Under the pieces are notes generated by a model. It saw only the letters and a list, made by a program, of their open reading frames with translations. It ran no database searches and was not told where the DNA came from. From Erythrobacter sp. (GTDB taxonomy: Bacteria > Pseudomonadota > Alphaproteobacteria > Sphingomonadales > Sphingomonadaceae): a DNA stretch of 64,000 nucleotides. The stretch spans positions 2,954,425 through 3,018,424 of the forward strand of contig NZ_CP050265.1 in NCBI RefSeq assembly GCF_011765465.1, given 5' to 3'. This document shows, in pieces, positions 8,079-15,236 of the stretch (positions are counted from its first letter, which is position 1; each line of letters starts with the position of its first letter). A program made the position numbers and the translations under genes.

Positions 8079-8870
8079 ATGAGCCGCGACGTCACCTATT
8101 CGAGCTATCTCGATCTCGACCGCATCCTTGGCGCGCAGCACCCGGCATCGGGCGCGCATGACGAGATGCTCTTCATCATCGTCCACCAGGCGAGCGAGCT
8201 TTGGCTGAAGCTGTTCCTGCACGAACTCACCGAAGCGCGCGAGCGGATCGAAGCGGACGATTTGCGTCCGGCGTTCAAGATGCTCGCCCGCGTCGCGCGC
8301 GCCCAGCAGCAGCTGATCCAGAGCTGGGACGTTCTCAGCACGATGACCCCGCACGATTATTCGCGCATTCGCCCGCACCTCGCCTCGTCGAGCGGGTTCC
8401 AGTCGGCGCAGTACCGGATGATGGAATTCATGCTCGGCGGGCGCGATGCGAAGCACGTGCGGCTCCACCGCGGGAACGAGGACTGGGCAGAGCGGCTGGA
8501 CGCGGAGACGAACCGCGCGAGCCTCTACGATGCCGCGGTGCGCCTGCTCGCCCGGCGGGGCTTCGATATTTCGGCCGAGGTGCTCGAACGCGATGTCGGG
8601 GTAACGTGGCGGCACGATGCCAGCGTCGAAGCGGCATGGGCGGAGATCTATCGCGAGCCACAGGCACACTGGGACCTCTACGAACTGGCCGAAAAGCTGG
8701 TCGATCTCGAATACCATTTCCAGCGCTGGCGTTTCGGTCACTTGAAGACGGTTGAGCGCATCATCGGCTTCAAGCGCGGCACTGGCGGCACGCCTGGCGT
8801 TCCCTATCTCGAAGGCGTTCTGAAGCAGGCATTCTTTCCCGAATTGCTCAGCGTCAGGACTGCGATATGA
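8079..8870 (+). CDS. kynA: tryptophan 2,3-dioxygenase
   Basis: A 263-residue haem dioxygenase that oxidises L-tryptophan to N-formylkynurenine. The N-terminal TYSSYLDLDRILGAQHP motif, the HDEMLFIIVHQASELWLKL segment carrying the haem-distal and substrate residues, and the late RWRFGHLKTVERIIGFKRGTGGT motif with the proximal His and substrate-binding Thr are all present. The length is normal for the bacterial enzyme. It is the first gene of a kynA-kynB-kynU operon in which each stop overlaps the next start by four bases. Confidence 0.96.
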   Translation: MSRDVTYSSYLDLDRILGAQHPASGAHDEMLFIIVHQASELWLKLFLHELTEARERIEADDLRPAFKMLARVARAQQQLIQSWDVLSTMTPHDYSRIRPHLASSSGFQSAQYRMMEFMLGGRDAKHVRLHRGNEDWAERLDAETNRASLYDAAVRLLARRGFDISAEVLERDVGVTWRHDASVEAAWAEIYREPQAHWDLYELAEKLVDLEYHFQRWRFGHLKTVERIIGFKRGTGGTPGVPYLEGVLKQAFFPELLSVRTAI

Positions 8871-9493
8871 GCGGGCGGATTCGCGACATCTCGCAAGCCC
8901 TCCATCCCGGTCTGCCGGTGTGGCCGGGCGACACCGCTTTCACGCAGGCGCGCACATGGCAGATGGAGGAGGGCTCGCCGGTCAACGTCTCGGCGCTGAC
9001 CCTTTCGACCCATTCCGGCGCCCACGCCGATGCCCCGCTCCATTATGCTGCCGATGCGCCCGACATCGCCTCGGTCGATCTCGCGCCCTACCTTGGCGAG
9101 TGCCTGGTAGTCGATGCGCGCGGGGTAGGGCCGCTGGTCGAGGTCGGGGACCTGCCGCACCTTCACGGCGCGGACCGCGTTCTGTTCCGGACCTTCGACG
9201 CCTTTCCGCACAAGCACTGGCCCGCCGCGCCGACCGCAATCGCGCCCGAGACGATCGAGTGGCTCGGCGTTCAGGGCGTCCGGCTGGTGGGGATGGACGG
9301 CCCCTCGCTCGACCCGCTCGATTCGAAGGATATGCTCGCGCACAAGGCAGTCCTGAAACACGATATGCGCGTGCTCGAAGGGCTGGTGCTCGATGACGTC
9401 GAGGAGGGGCGCTACGAACTCATCGCCCTGCCGCTCCCCATCGTCGGGGGCGATGCTTCGCCGGTGCGGGCCGTGTTGAGGGACCTGCCATGA
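8867..9493 (+). CDS. kynB: arylformamidase (kynurenine formamidase)
   Basis: A 208-residue cyclase-fold metal hydrolase that converts N-formylkynurenine to kynurenine and formate. The conserved WPGDTAF segment near residue 20 and the metal-binding HSGAHADAPLHY motif (about residues 46-57) are visible. The C-terminal YELIALPLPIVGGDASPVRAVL segment is also family-typical. The ATG overlaps the kynA stop and the stop overlaps kynU, which indicates translational coupling. Confidence 0.95.
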   Translation: MSGRIRDISQALHPGLPVWPGDTAFTQARTWQMEEGSPVNVSALTLSTHSGAHADAPLHYAADAPDIASVDLAPYLGECLVVDARGVGPLVEVGDLPHLHGADRVLFRTFDAFPHKHWPAAPTAIAPETIEWLGVQGVRLVGMDGPSLDPLDSKDMLAHKAVLKHDMRVLEGLVLDDVEEGRYELIALPLPIVGGDASPVRAVLRDLP

Positions 9494-10713
9494 CCGCTGC
9501 CGAGCGCGCCCGCGCACTCGATGCGGCCGATCCGCTTGGCGTCTTCCGCGAGCGTTTCGTTCTTCCCGAAGGAGTGATCTATCTCGACGGCAACTCGCTC
9601 GGCGCTCTGCCGCGCGCGACCATGCCGGCGATGGAGCGGGCGGTGCGCGGCGAATGGGGCGAAGGGCTGATCCGTAGCTGGAACGAGGCTGGATGGTTCG
9701 AGATGGCACAGCGAGTGGGCGGCAAGATCGCGCCGCTGATCGGCGCTGCCCCGCAAGAGGTCATCGCCTGCGATTCGACCAGCGTGAATCTGTTCAAGCT
9801 GATAGCCGCGGCGCTTGAGATGCGTTCGGGGCGCAAGGTCGTACTGTCGGAGCCCGGCAATTTCCCGACCGACCTTTACATGGTCGCAGGGCTGGAACGG
9901 CAGGGTCTGGCCGAACGCCGTCTCGCCCCGCGCGAAGGGCTGCTGGAGGCGCTGGATAGAGACGTTGCGCTGCTGATGCTGACCCATGTCCATTACAAGA
10001 CCGGTGCGATGCACGACATGGCGGCGCTGACCCGCGCGGCACACGAGGCGGGGGCGCTGGTTTTGTGGGACTTGTCGCACTCGACCGGGGCTGTGCCGGT
10101 CGACCTCGCCGGTGTCGGAGCCGATTTTGCGGTCGGCTGCGGCTACAAGTATCTGTGCGGGGGGCCGGGCGCACCCGCCTTCGCCTTCGTCGCCGAGCGG
10201 CACCACGCTGACCTCGCGCAGCCGCTCACCGGCTGGTTCGGCCATGCCGCGCCCTTCGCCTTCTCCGACGATTACGAGGCCGCTCCGGGCATCGAGCAAT
10301 TGCTGTGCGGAACCTCCCCGGTGCTGGGCCTGACCGCGCTCGAGGTGGGCGTCGACCTGATCGCTCGGATCGGCATCGAACGCCTTTATGCCAAGTCGCG
10401 CGCCCTATCCGAATTCTTCCTCGAATGCCTCGCCGAACGGGGCATCGACCTCGACCTCGTCAGCCCCGACGACAGCGCGGCGCGAGGGAGCCAGCTGTCC
10501 TTTCGCCATAACGAGGCCTACCCCGTCTGCCAGGCGCTCATCGCGCGCGGCGTGATCGGCGATTTCCGCGCGCCCGACATCCTGCGGCTGGGCTTCGCCC
10601 CGGCCTACCTGTCCTTCGCCGACATCGCCGAAGCGGCCCGCCACCTCGCCGAAGTTCTGGAGAGCGAGGAATGGCGGCGCGAGGAATTCAACCGCCGTTC
10701 CGCCGTCACCTGA
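9490..10713 (+). CDS. kynU: kynureninase
   Basis: A 407-residue PLP enzyme that cleaves kynurenine to anthranilate and alanine. The N-terminal VIYLDGNSLGALPR motif, the CDSTSVNLFKL segment, the LWDLSHSTGAVPVDL motif with the PLP-ring Asp and His, and the GCGYKYLCGGPGAPAF motif containing the Schiff-base Lys are all present. The pathway would deliver anthranilate, either back to tryptophan or to anthranilate breakdown. No NAD-branch gene (kmo, haaO) is nearby. It is convergent with the HNH gene, with 160 bases between them in which I see no gene. Confidence 0.96.
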   Translation: MTAAERARALDAADPLGVFRERFVLPEGVIYLDGNSLGALPRATMPAMERAVRGEWGEGLIRSWNEAGWFEMAQRVGGKIAPLIGAAPQEVIACDSTSVNLFKLIAAALEMRSGRKVVLSEPGNFPTDLYMVAGLERQGLAERRLAPREGLLEALDRDVALLMLTHVHYKTGAMHDMAALTRAAHEAGALVLWDLSHSTGAVPVDLAGVGADFAVGCGYKYLCGGPGAPAFAFVAERHHADLAQPLTGWFGHAAPFAFSDDYEAAPGIEQLLCGTSPVLGLTALEVGVDLIARIGIERLYAKSRALSEFFLECLAERGIDLDLVSPDDSAARGSQLSFRHNEAYPVCQALIARGVIGDFRAPDILRLGFAPAYLSFADIAEAARHLAEVLESEEWRREEFNRRSAVT

Positions 10714-10872
10714 TCGCCCGAGTCGCGCGGGCGCTGGTTGACGTAGTCCATACACTCCCAAGTCGGTGGCAGGGGGCATGGCCGCGCGCGATTTCGGCTT
10801 TGGCAGCAGCGACGGGCAAGATTGCCCCGGGGACGAAGCTAGCGCGCAGGCGCGATGTAGGAAATCGGCCCG

Positions 10873-11481
10873 TCAGGCTTCGAGTTCGATGTCCCAGTAG
10901 AGCCAGTCGCGCCACGTCTCGTGGAGGTAGTTCGGCGGGAACTGCTTGCCATGCTGCTGCAATTGCCAGCTGGTCGGCCGGATCGGCTTCATCCGCACCG
11001 GCATTGCCGCCTGCTTCGGCGTGCGCCCGCCCTTTTTCATGTTGCACGGCGCGCAGGCGGTGACGATGTTTTCCCACGTCGTCTTGCCGCCGAGCCTGCG
11101 CGGCAGGACGTGGTCGAAGGTGAGGCTTTCCCCGCTCCCGCAATACTGGCACTGGAAGCGGTCGCGCAGGAACACGTTGAAGCGGGTGAAGGCGGGAAAT
11201 TCGCTCTGCTTCACATATTGCCTGAGCGCGATCACGCTCGGGATTTTCATGTCGAGGCTGGGCGAGTGGACCTCGCGGTCGTAGCTGGCGACGATGTCGA
11301 CCCGGTCGAGGAAGACCGCCTTGATCGCGGTCTGCCACGGCCAGACGCTCAAGGGGTAATAGGACAGCGGCGTATAGTCCGCATTGAGCACGAGCGCGGG
11401 ACAGGCCGACAGGTTGCGCGTCGGGTCTTCGTCGCTGCTGCGGAACCGCGCAGCCCTTTCGATCAGATCGGCGTGAAACAC
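10873..11481 (-). CDS. HNH endonuclease family protein
   Basis: A 202-residue protein with an HNH/McrA-type core: FLRDRFQCQYCG (first zinc Cys pair), LTFDHVLPRRLGG (catalytic His), ENIVTACAPCNMKKGGRTP (Asn and second Cys pair). The N-terminal PALVLNADYTPLSYYPL segment is typical of a widespread alphaproteobacterial chromosomal HNH family whose role is not established. The start is taken as the GTG at 11481 because GGGAGG lies 10 bases before it. An upstream ATG at 11523 would add 14 residues and has no such site. Confidence 0.88.
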   Translation of the reverse strand: MFHADLIERAARFRSSDEDPTRNLSACPALVLNADYTPLSYYPLSVWPWQTAIKAVFLDRVDIVASYDREVHSPSLDMKIPSVIALRQYVKQSEFPAFTRFNVFLRDRFQCQYCGSGESLTFDHVLPRRLGGKTTWENIVTACAPCNMKKGGRTPKQAAMPVRMKPIRPTSWQLQQHGKQFPPNYLHETWRDWLYWDIELEA

Positions 11482-11552
11482 GCTAGGCGTTCCTCCCTGA
11501 TTGAACGAAGCATGGCGTGGCAAGGAAAAGAGTCAATGGCGTGACAGGCGGC

Positions 11553-11590
11553 TTATCCCCGGCGGCAAGCTGTGGGTCGGCTGTGGATAA
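11553..11590. other. DnaA-box-like sites between HNH and gluQ
   Basis: TGTGGATAA at 11582-11590 is an exact complement of the consensus DnaA box TTATCCACA. TTATCCCCG at 11553 is a two-mismatch copy, and TGTGGG lies between them. The divergent intergenic region is 180 bases long and is not AT-rich, so it does not look like an origin. Binding is possible but unproven. Confidence 0.35.
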
Positions 11591-11662
11591 GTTGTGTAGG
11601 CTGAGCTCCCGGGGGCCAGCAGAGTGGGGTTTCCATCCTGCTTGTGGCAAAAGGCGCGCGCT

Positions 11663-12481
11663 GTGGAAATCGTCACCCGCTTCGCCCCCAGTCCGAACGG
11701 CCCGCTCCATCTCGGCCACGCCTTTGCCGCGATCGTCGCCCACGACCGGGCGCGCGAGGCGGGCGGGCGGTTCCTGCTGCGGATCGAGGACATCGACGGC
11801 CCGCGTTCGCGGCCCGAGCTCGCCGACACCTTCCGCCGCGATCTCGAATGGCTCGGGCTCGAATGGGAGGAGGTTCCGGCGCAATCGACCCGGCTGGACA
11901 GCTACGAGGCGGCCGCCTCACGGCTGCGCGACAAGGGCCTGCTCTACCCCTGCACCTGCACCCGCCGGGAAATCGCCGCCGCCGCCACGCGCGAGGGGCC
12001 GGAAGGCCCGGTCTATCCCGGAACCTGCAAGGGCCGGACGGTCGATCCGACACTGCCCGCCGCGCTCCGGCTCGATGTCGAGAAGGCGCTCGCGCTGACC
12101 GGCGAGCTGCGCTGGTATGACGAGATCGCCGGCGAACAGCGCGCCGATCCGGCGGCGGGCGGCGACCCGGTGATCGTGCGCAAGGACCTGCCCGCAAGCT
12201 ACCACCTCGCCGCGACGCTCGACGATGCGGCGGACGGGGTGACCGTGGTGACGCGCGGGCTGGACTTGTTTGCCGCCACCCACGTCCACCGCCTGCTGCA
12301 GGCGCTGCTCGACCTGCCCGTTCCCCGCTGGCATCATCACCGCCTGCTGCTCGACGAGGAGGGCCGCAAGCTCTCGAAAAGGCGCGGCTCGCCCGCGCTT
12401 TCCGACCGGCGCGAGGCGGGCGAGGACGGATTGATGCTTGCCCGGCAATTGCGCTTGCAGCATTTGCAGGCTGGAACCTGA
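11663..12481 (+). CDS. gluQ: glutamyl-Q tRNA(Asp) synthetase
   Basis: A 272-residue paralogue of the GluRS catalytic domain that lacks the anticodon-binding domain. It attaches glutamate to queuosine in tRNA(Asp). The class I signatures are TRFAPSPNGPLHLGHA (HIGH-like, residue 5 onward) and RKLSKRRGS (KMSKS-like). The CTCTRREI motif provides zinc-ligand Cys. The GTG start is chosen because family proteins begin a few residues before TRFAPSP; another GTG at 11624 would add 13 residues. Confidence 0.9.
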   Translation: MEIVTRFAPSPNGPLHLGHAFAAIVAHDRAREAGGRFLLRIEDIDGPRSRPELADTFRRDLEWLGLEWEEVPAQSTRLDSYEAAASRLRDKGLLYPCTCTRREIAAAATREGPEGPVYPGTCKGRTVDPTLPAALRLDVEKALALTGELRWYDEIAGEQRADPAAGGDPVIVRKDLPASYHLAATLDDAADGVTVVTRGLDLFAATHVHRLLQALLDLPVPRWHHHRLLLDEEGRKLSKRRGSPALSDRREAGEDGLMLARQLRLQHLQAGT

Positions 12482-12505
12482 CCGCGAAAGGCCCATTTTC
12501 ACCTC

Positions 12506-12736
12506 ATGGAATATGTTCTCGTCCCCGCGCTCGTCATCCTGTGCATCATGGTCCTCGTGTCCCTGATCCGCGGGGTCGTGGCCTTCCTGAAGACCACCAA
12601 GATCGACCTTGAATCGGGCGAGGGCGAAACCGCGACCGATATGCAGCTCGCCCAGAACAAGGCGATGTTCGCGCGAATCAAGTATCAGGCTCTCGCGATC
12701 GTGGTGGTCGCGATCATTCTCGCCATCGCGCGGTAG
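12506..12736 (+). CDS. HIG1-domain / twin-transmembrane protein
   Basis: A 76-residue membrane protein with two helices (about residues 3-27 and 55-75) and a loop, DMQLAQNKAMFARIKYQALAI, matching the alphaproteobacterial HIG1 domain. HIG1 proteins associate with respiratory complexes in mitochondria, and by analogy this one may associate with a terminal oxidase, though no oxidase gene is nearby. It lies between gluQ and the cobalamin adenosyltransferase gene with short gaps and may be cotranscribed with the latter. Confidence 0.85.
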   Translation: MEYVLVPALVILCIMVLVSLIRGVVAFLKTTKIDLESGEGETATDMQLAQNKAMFARIKYQALAIVVVAIILAIAR

Positions 12737-12781
12737 ACGCGCGCTAGACGGAGACGGCCCAAGCGCATAAGCCTTGCGCCC

Positions 12782-13357
12782 ATGGTCAAGCTCAACCGCA
12801 TCTATACCCGCACCGGCGACGACGGCACGACCGGGCTTGTCGACGGCTCACGCATCCCGAAACATTCCGTCCGCATCGAGGCGATCGGCATGGTCGACGA
12901 GGCGAACAGCGCGATCGGCCTTGCCGTCTGCGCCATTGCGGACGAGGCGCACCGCGCATTGCTGACCCGCGTGCAGAACGACCTGTTCGACCTCGGCGCG
13001 GACCTCGCGACACCCGCCGAGGACGGGGATTTCGCTCCGTCCGAAATGGTGCTGCGCATGGTTCCGGCGCAGGCCGAATGGATCGAGGCGCGGATCGATG
13101 AACTCAACGAACGGCTCGAACCGCTCACCAGCTTCGTCCTGCCCGGCGGGAGCGAGGCAGCGGCCCGCGTCCATGTCGCCCGCGCCACGACCCGCGCGGC
13201 CGAACGCGCGATGACCGCGCTCGCCGGGGAAAGCCCGGTCAATCCGGCGGCGAGCGCCTATATCAACCGCCTGTCCGACCTCCTTTTCGTGCTCGCGCGT
13301 GTGCTCAACGACGATGGCTCCACCGACGTCAAATGGGTCCCCGGCGCGAACCGCTAG
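12782..13357 (+). CDS. PduO-type cob(I)yrinic acid a,c-diamide adenosyltransferase
   Basis: A 191-residue ATP:cob(I)alamin adenosyltransferase of the PduO/MMAB family. The N-terminal KLNRIYTRTGDDGTTGL motif is the ATP-binding segment. The RIEAIGMVDEANSAIGLA helix and the C-terminal AYINRLSDLLFVLARVLN motif complete the five-helix bundle and its trimer interface. It makes adenosylcobalamin for enzymes such as methylmalonyl-CoA mutase or ribonucleotide reductase. Neither is in this window. Confidence 0.93.
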   Translation: MVKLNRIYTRTGDDGTTGLVDGSRIPKHSVRIEAIGMVDEANSAIGLAVCAIADEAHRALLTRVQNDLFDLGADLATPAEDGDFAPSEMVLRMVPAQAEWIEARIDELNERLEPLTSFVLPGGSEAAARVHVARATTRAAERAMTALAGESPVNPAASAYINRLSDLLFVLARVLNDDGSTDVKWVPGANR

Positions 13358-13432
13358 CTATCCGCTGGCCTTTGGCGCCGCCTGCCGCTAACAGGCGCGG
13401 CACTTGGATGCTGCAGCTGCGAAGGAATTGAA

Positions 13433-14302
13433 ATGCGGAACGTCGCCGTCATCGGGGCCGGACAGATGGGCACCGGGATCGCCCAGACCGTCGCCCAGCA
13501 CGGAATGAAGGTCATGCTCGCCGATATCGACCTCGAACGGGCCGAAGCGGGCAAGGCCAATATCGAGAAGGCGGTGACGAAGCTGGTCGGCCGCGGAAAG
13601 ATCGAGGCCGATCATGCCGAAGCCTTGCTCGCGCGGATCACGCCGGTTGCGGACTATACCCCGATGGAAGCCGCCGACCTCATCATCGAAGCGGCGACCG
13701 AAAAGGAAGAGATCAAGCAGGCGATCTTCGAGAACGCCAGCAAGGTGCTTGGTGAGAATGCGATCATGGCGAGCAACACGAGCTCGATCCCGATCACCCG
13801 CATGGCGAACCATTCGCCCGATCCCGAACGCTTCATCGGGCTGCATTTCTTCAATCCCGTGCCGGTCATGGGCCTGATCGAGGTCATTCCGGGCCTCGCC
13901 ACTTCGCAGGAGACGACCGACGCCGTCACCGCCTTCGCGCGCGGGCTGGGCAAGGAAGTCGTGCTGTCGCAGGACGAACCGGGCTTCGTCGTCAACCGCA
14001 TCCTGCTGCCGATGATCAACGAGGCCGTGTTCGTGCTCGGCCAGTCGACTGCGGGGATCGAGGACATCGACAAGGGCTGCCGCCTCGGCCTCAATCACCC
14101 GATGGGGCCGCTGCAGCTCGCGGATTTCGTCGGGCTCGACACCTGTCTCGACATCATCAAGGTGCTCTACAAGACCACCCGCGACAGCAAGTATCGCCCC
14201 GCGCCGCTGCTGGTGAAATATGTCGAGGCCGGCTGGCTCGGGCGCAAGACGGGGCGCGGTTTCTACGATTACAGCGGCGAAGCGCCCGTGCCCACGCGCT
14301 GA
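13433..14302 (+). CDS. 3-hydroxybutyryl-CoA dehydrogenase
   Basis: A 289-residue soluble 3-hydroxyacyl-CoA dehydrogenase of the HbdA/PaaH type. The Rossmann motif [13 protein letters not shown] begins at residue 5. The [12 protein letters not shown] segment carries the catalytic-domain Glu, and the [18 protein letters not shown] motif contains the catalytic His. The [15 protein letters not shown] helix begins the C-terminal CoA-binding dimerisation domain. It interconverts (S)-3-hydroxybutyryl-CoA and acetoacetyl-CoA in fatty-acid or butanoate metabolism. Confidence 0.93.
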   Translation: MRNVAVIGAGQMGTGIAQTVAQHGMKVMLADIDLERAEAGKANIEKAVTKLVGRGKIEADHAEALLARITPVADYTPMEAADLIIEAATEKEEIKQAIFENASKVLGENAIMASNTSSIPITRMANHSPDPERFIGLHFFNPVPVMGLIEVIPGLATSQETTDAVTAFARGLGKEVVLSQDEPGFVVNRILLPMINEAVFVLGQSTAGIEDIDKGCRLGLNHPMGPLQLADFVGLDTCLDIIKVLYKTTRDSKYRPAPLLVKYVEAGWLGRKTGRGFYDYSGEAPVPTR

Positions 14303-14379
14303 AGCGGGGGCGCTGGCAAGTAAGGGGCCAAGGAACATCGGGGCCTGGCTATCCGTTGGTTTTGCAAAGGAGATTTTGC

Positions 14380-14706
14380 ATGACCGACCGCAAGGAAAAC
14401 CCCGTCAGCCAGGAACAGCGCCAGTCGGGCCTCGCGCCCGAGACGCATAACGACGAACAGGACGACCACCGCCGGCAGGCGCAGGAAGTCGCCGAGGAAG
14501 CGCAGTCGGACGAAAGCGGCGAACCCGGCGGGACCGAAAGCCGCAAGCCCGCCTCACCCGGCATCGACAATGTCGCAGGAAACGAAACCGATATGGTCGA
14601 GGAGATGCGCCGGATGGAAGACACCGGAAAGATCGACCATTCCGCTTATGCGGGCGAGCCGAACCACGACGACAACACCGGGAAATACGACGGCAAGGAG
14701 CGCTGA
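14380..14706 (+). CDS. acidic, probably disordered small protein of unknown function
   Basis: A 108-residue, very hydrophilic protein rich in Glu, Asp, Gln and Asn, with no hydrophobic core, signal or membrane helix. An AAAGGAG Shine-Dalgarno sequence at about 14366-14372 with good spacing supports the start. The C-terminal half (IDNVAGNETDMVEEMRRMEDTG) looks like an amphipathic helix. Composition alone suggests an intrinsically disordered or desiccation-type protein, but this is inference and I do not recognise the family. Confidence 0.7.
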   Translation: MTDRKENPVSQEQRQSGLAPETHNDEQDDHRRQAQEVAEEAQSDESGEPGGTESRKPASPGIDNVAGNETDMVEEMRRMEDTGKIDHSAYAGEPNHDDNTGKYDGKER

Positions 14707-14729
14707 GCGCGCCTCCTCGGCGCGCCGCA

Positions 14730-15209
14730 TCAGCGGGGCGGGCCGCTCCCGACCTTCGCCCCCGGCTCGAGATCGGCGGCGATCGCTCGGGTCTGTGCGC
14801 TGGGCTGGTTCTTCGGCCCTTCGCCCTTGGGCGGATCGCCGATGCCTGCCGGGCCGGGGCGCCGCTTTGCCTCGACCTTGGATTCGAGGATGACGAAATC
14901 CTGTGAGCCCGGCTCGGTCGAGCGATCGGGCAGCGGGTCGAACCCGCGCGCATCGTCGATCAGCGCGTCAAGCGGGGCGGGCTCGCTCCGCGGGTTGTAC
15001 CAGTCGTCGCCCGGCGCGTCCCCGGCAAAGCCCTGCGCGGCCGGCTGGGTCGCCGGGACCTTCGGTTCGACCTTGCGCTCGACCGCCGATTCCTCGGCCA
15101 GCGTGGAGGTCATGTCCCCCTGCGTGGCGGCGAAGATACCCGCGCCCACCACCACCATGCCCGCAAATGCGAGCGCGGCCTTGCTGTTCTCGAAAATGGT
15201 CCTCGACAT
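14730..15209 (-). CDS. single-pass membrane-anchored protein of unknown function
   Basis: A 159-residue protein with one N-terminal hydrophobic helix (AALAFAGMVVVGAGIFAAT, about residues 11-29), then a Pro/Glu/Ala-rich segment that is probably disordered and periplasmic. The WYNPRSEPAPLDALIDDA motif near residue 70 is the most structured part. I do not recognise a family. It lies 27 bases downstream of mutS on the opposite side from its start, so mutS is upstream on the same strand only by a short gap and cotranscription is possible. Confidence 0.65.
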   Translation of the reverse strand: MSRTIFENSKAALAFAGMVVVGAGIFAATQGDMTSTLAEESAVERKVEPKVPATQPAAQGFAGDAPGDDWYNPRSEPAPLDALIDDARGFDPLPDRSTEPGSQDFVILESKVEAKRRPGPAGIGDPPKGEGPKNQPSAQTRAIAADLEPGAKVGSGPPR

Positions 15210-15236
15210 GGCGGAATGAGACTAGCGCGGGCTTGG

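Noticed and set aside
11482-11662. Replication origin
   Set aside because: A single exact DnaA box, no AT-rich unwinding region and no origin-associated genes.
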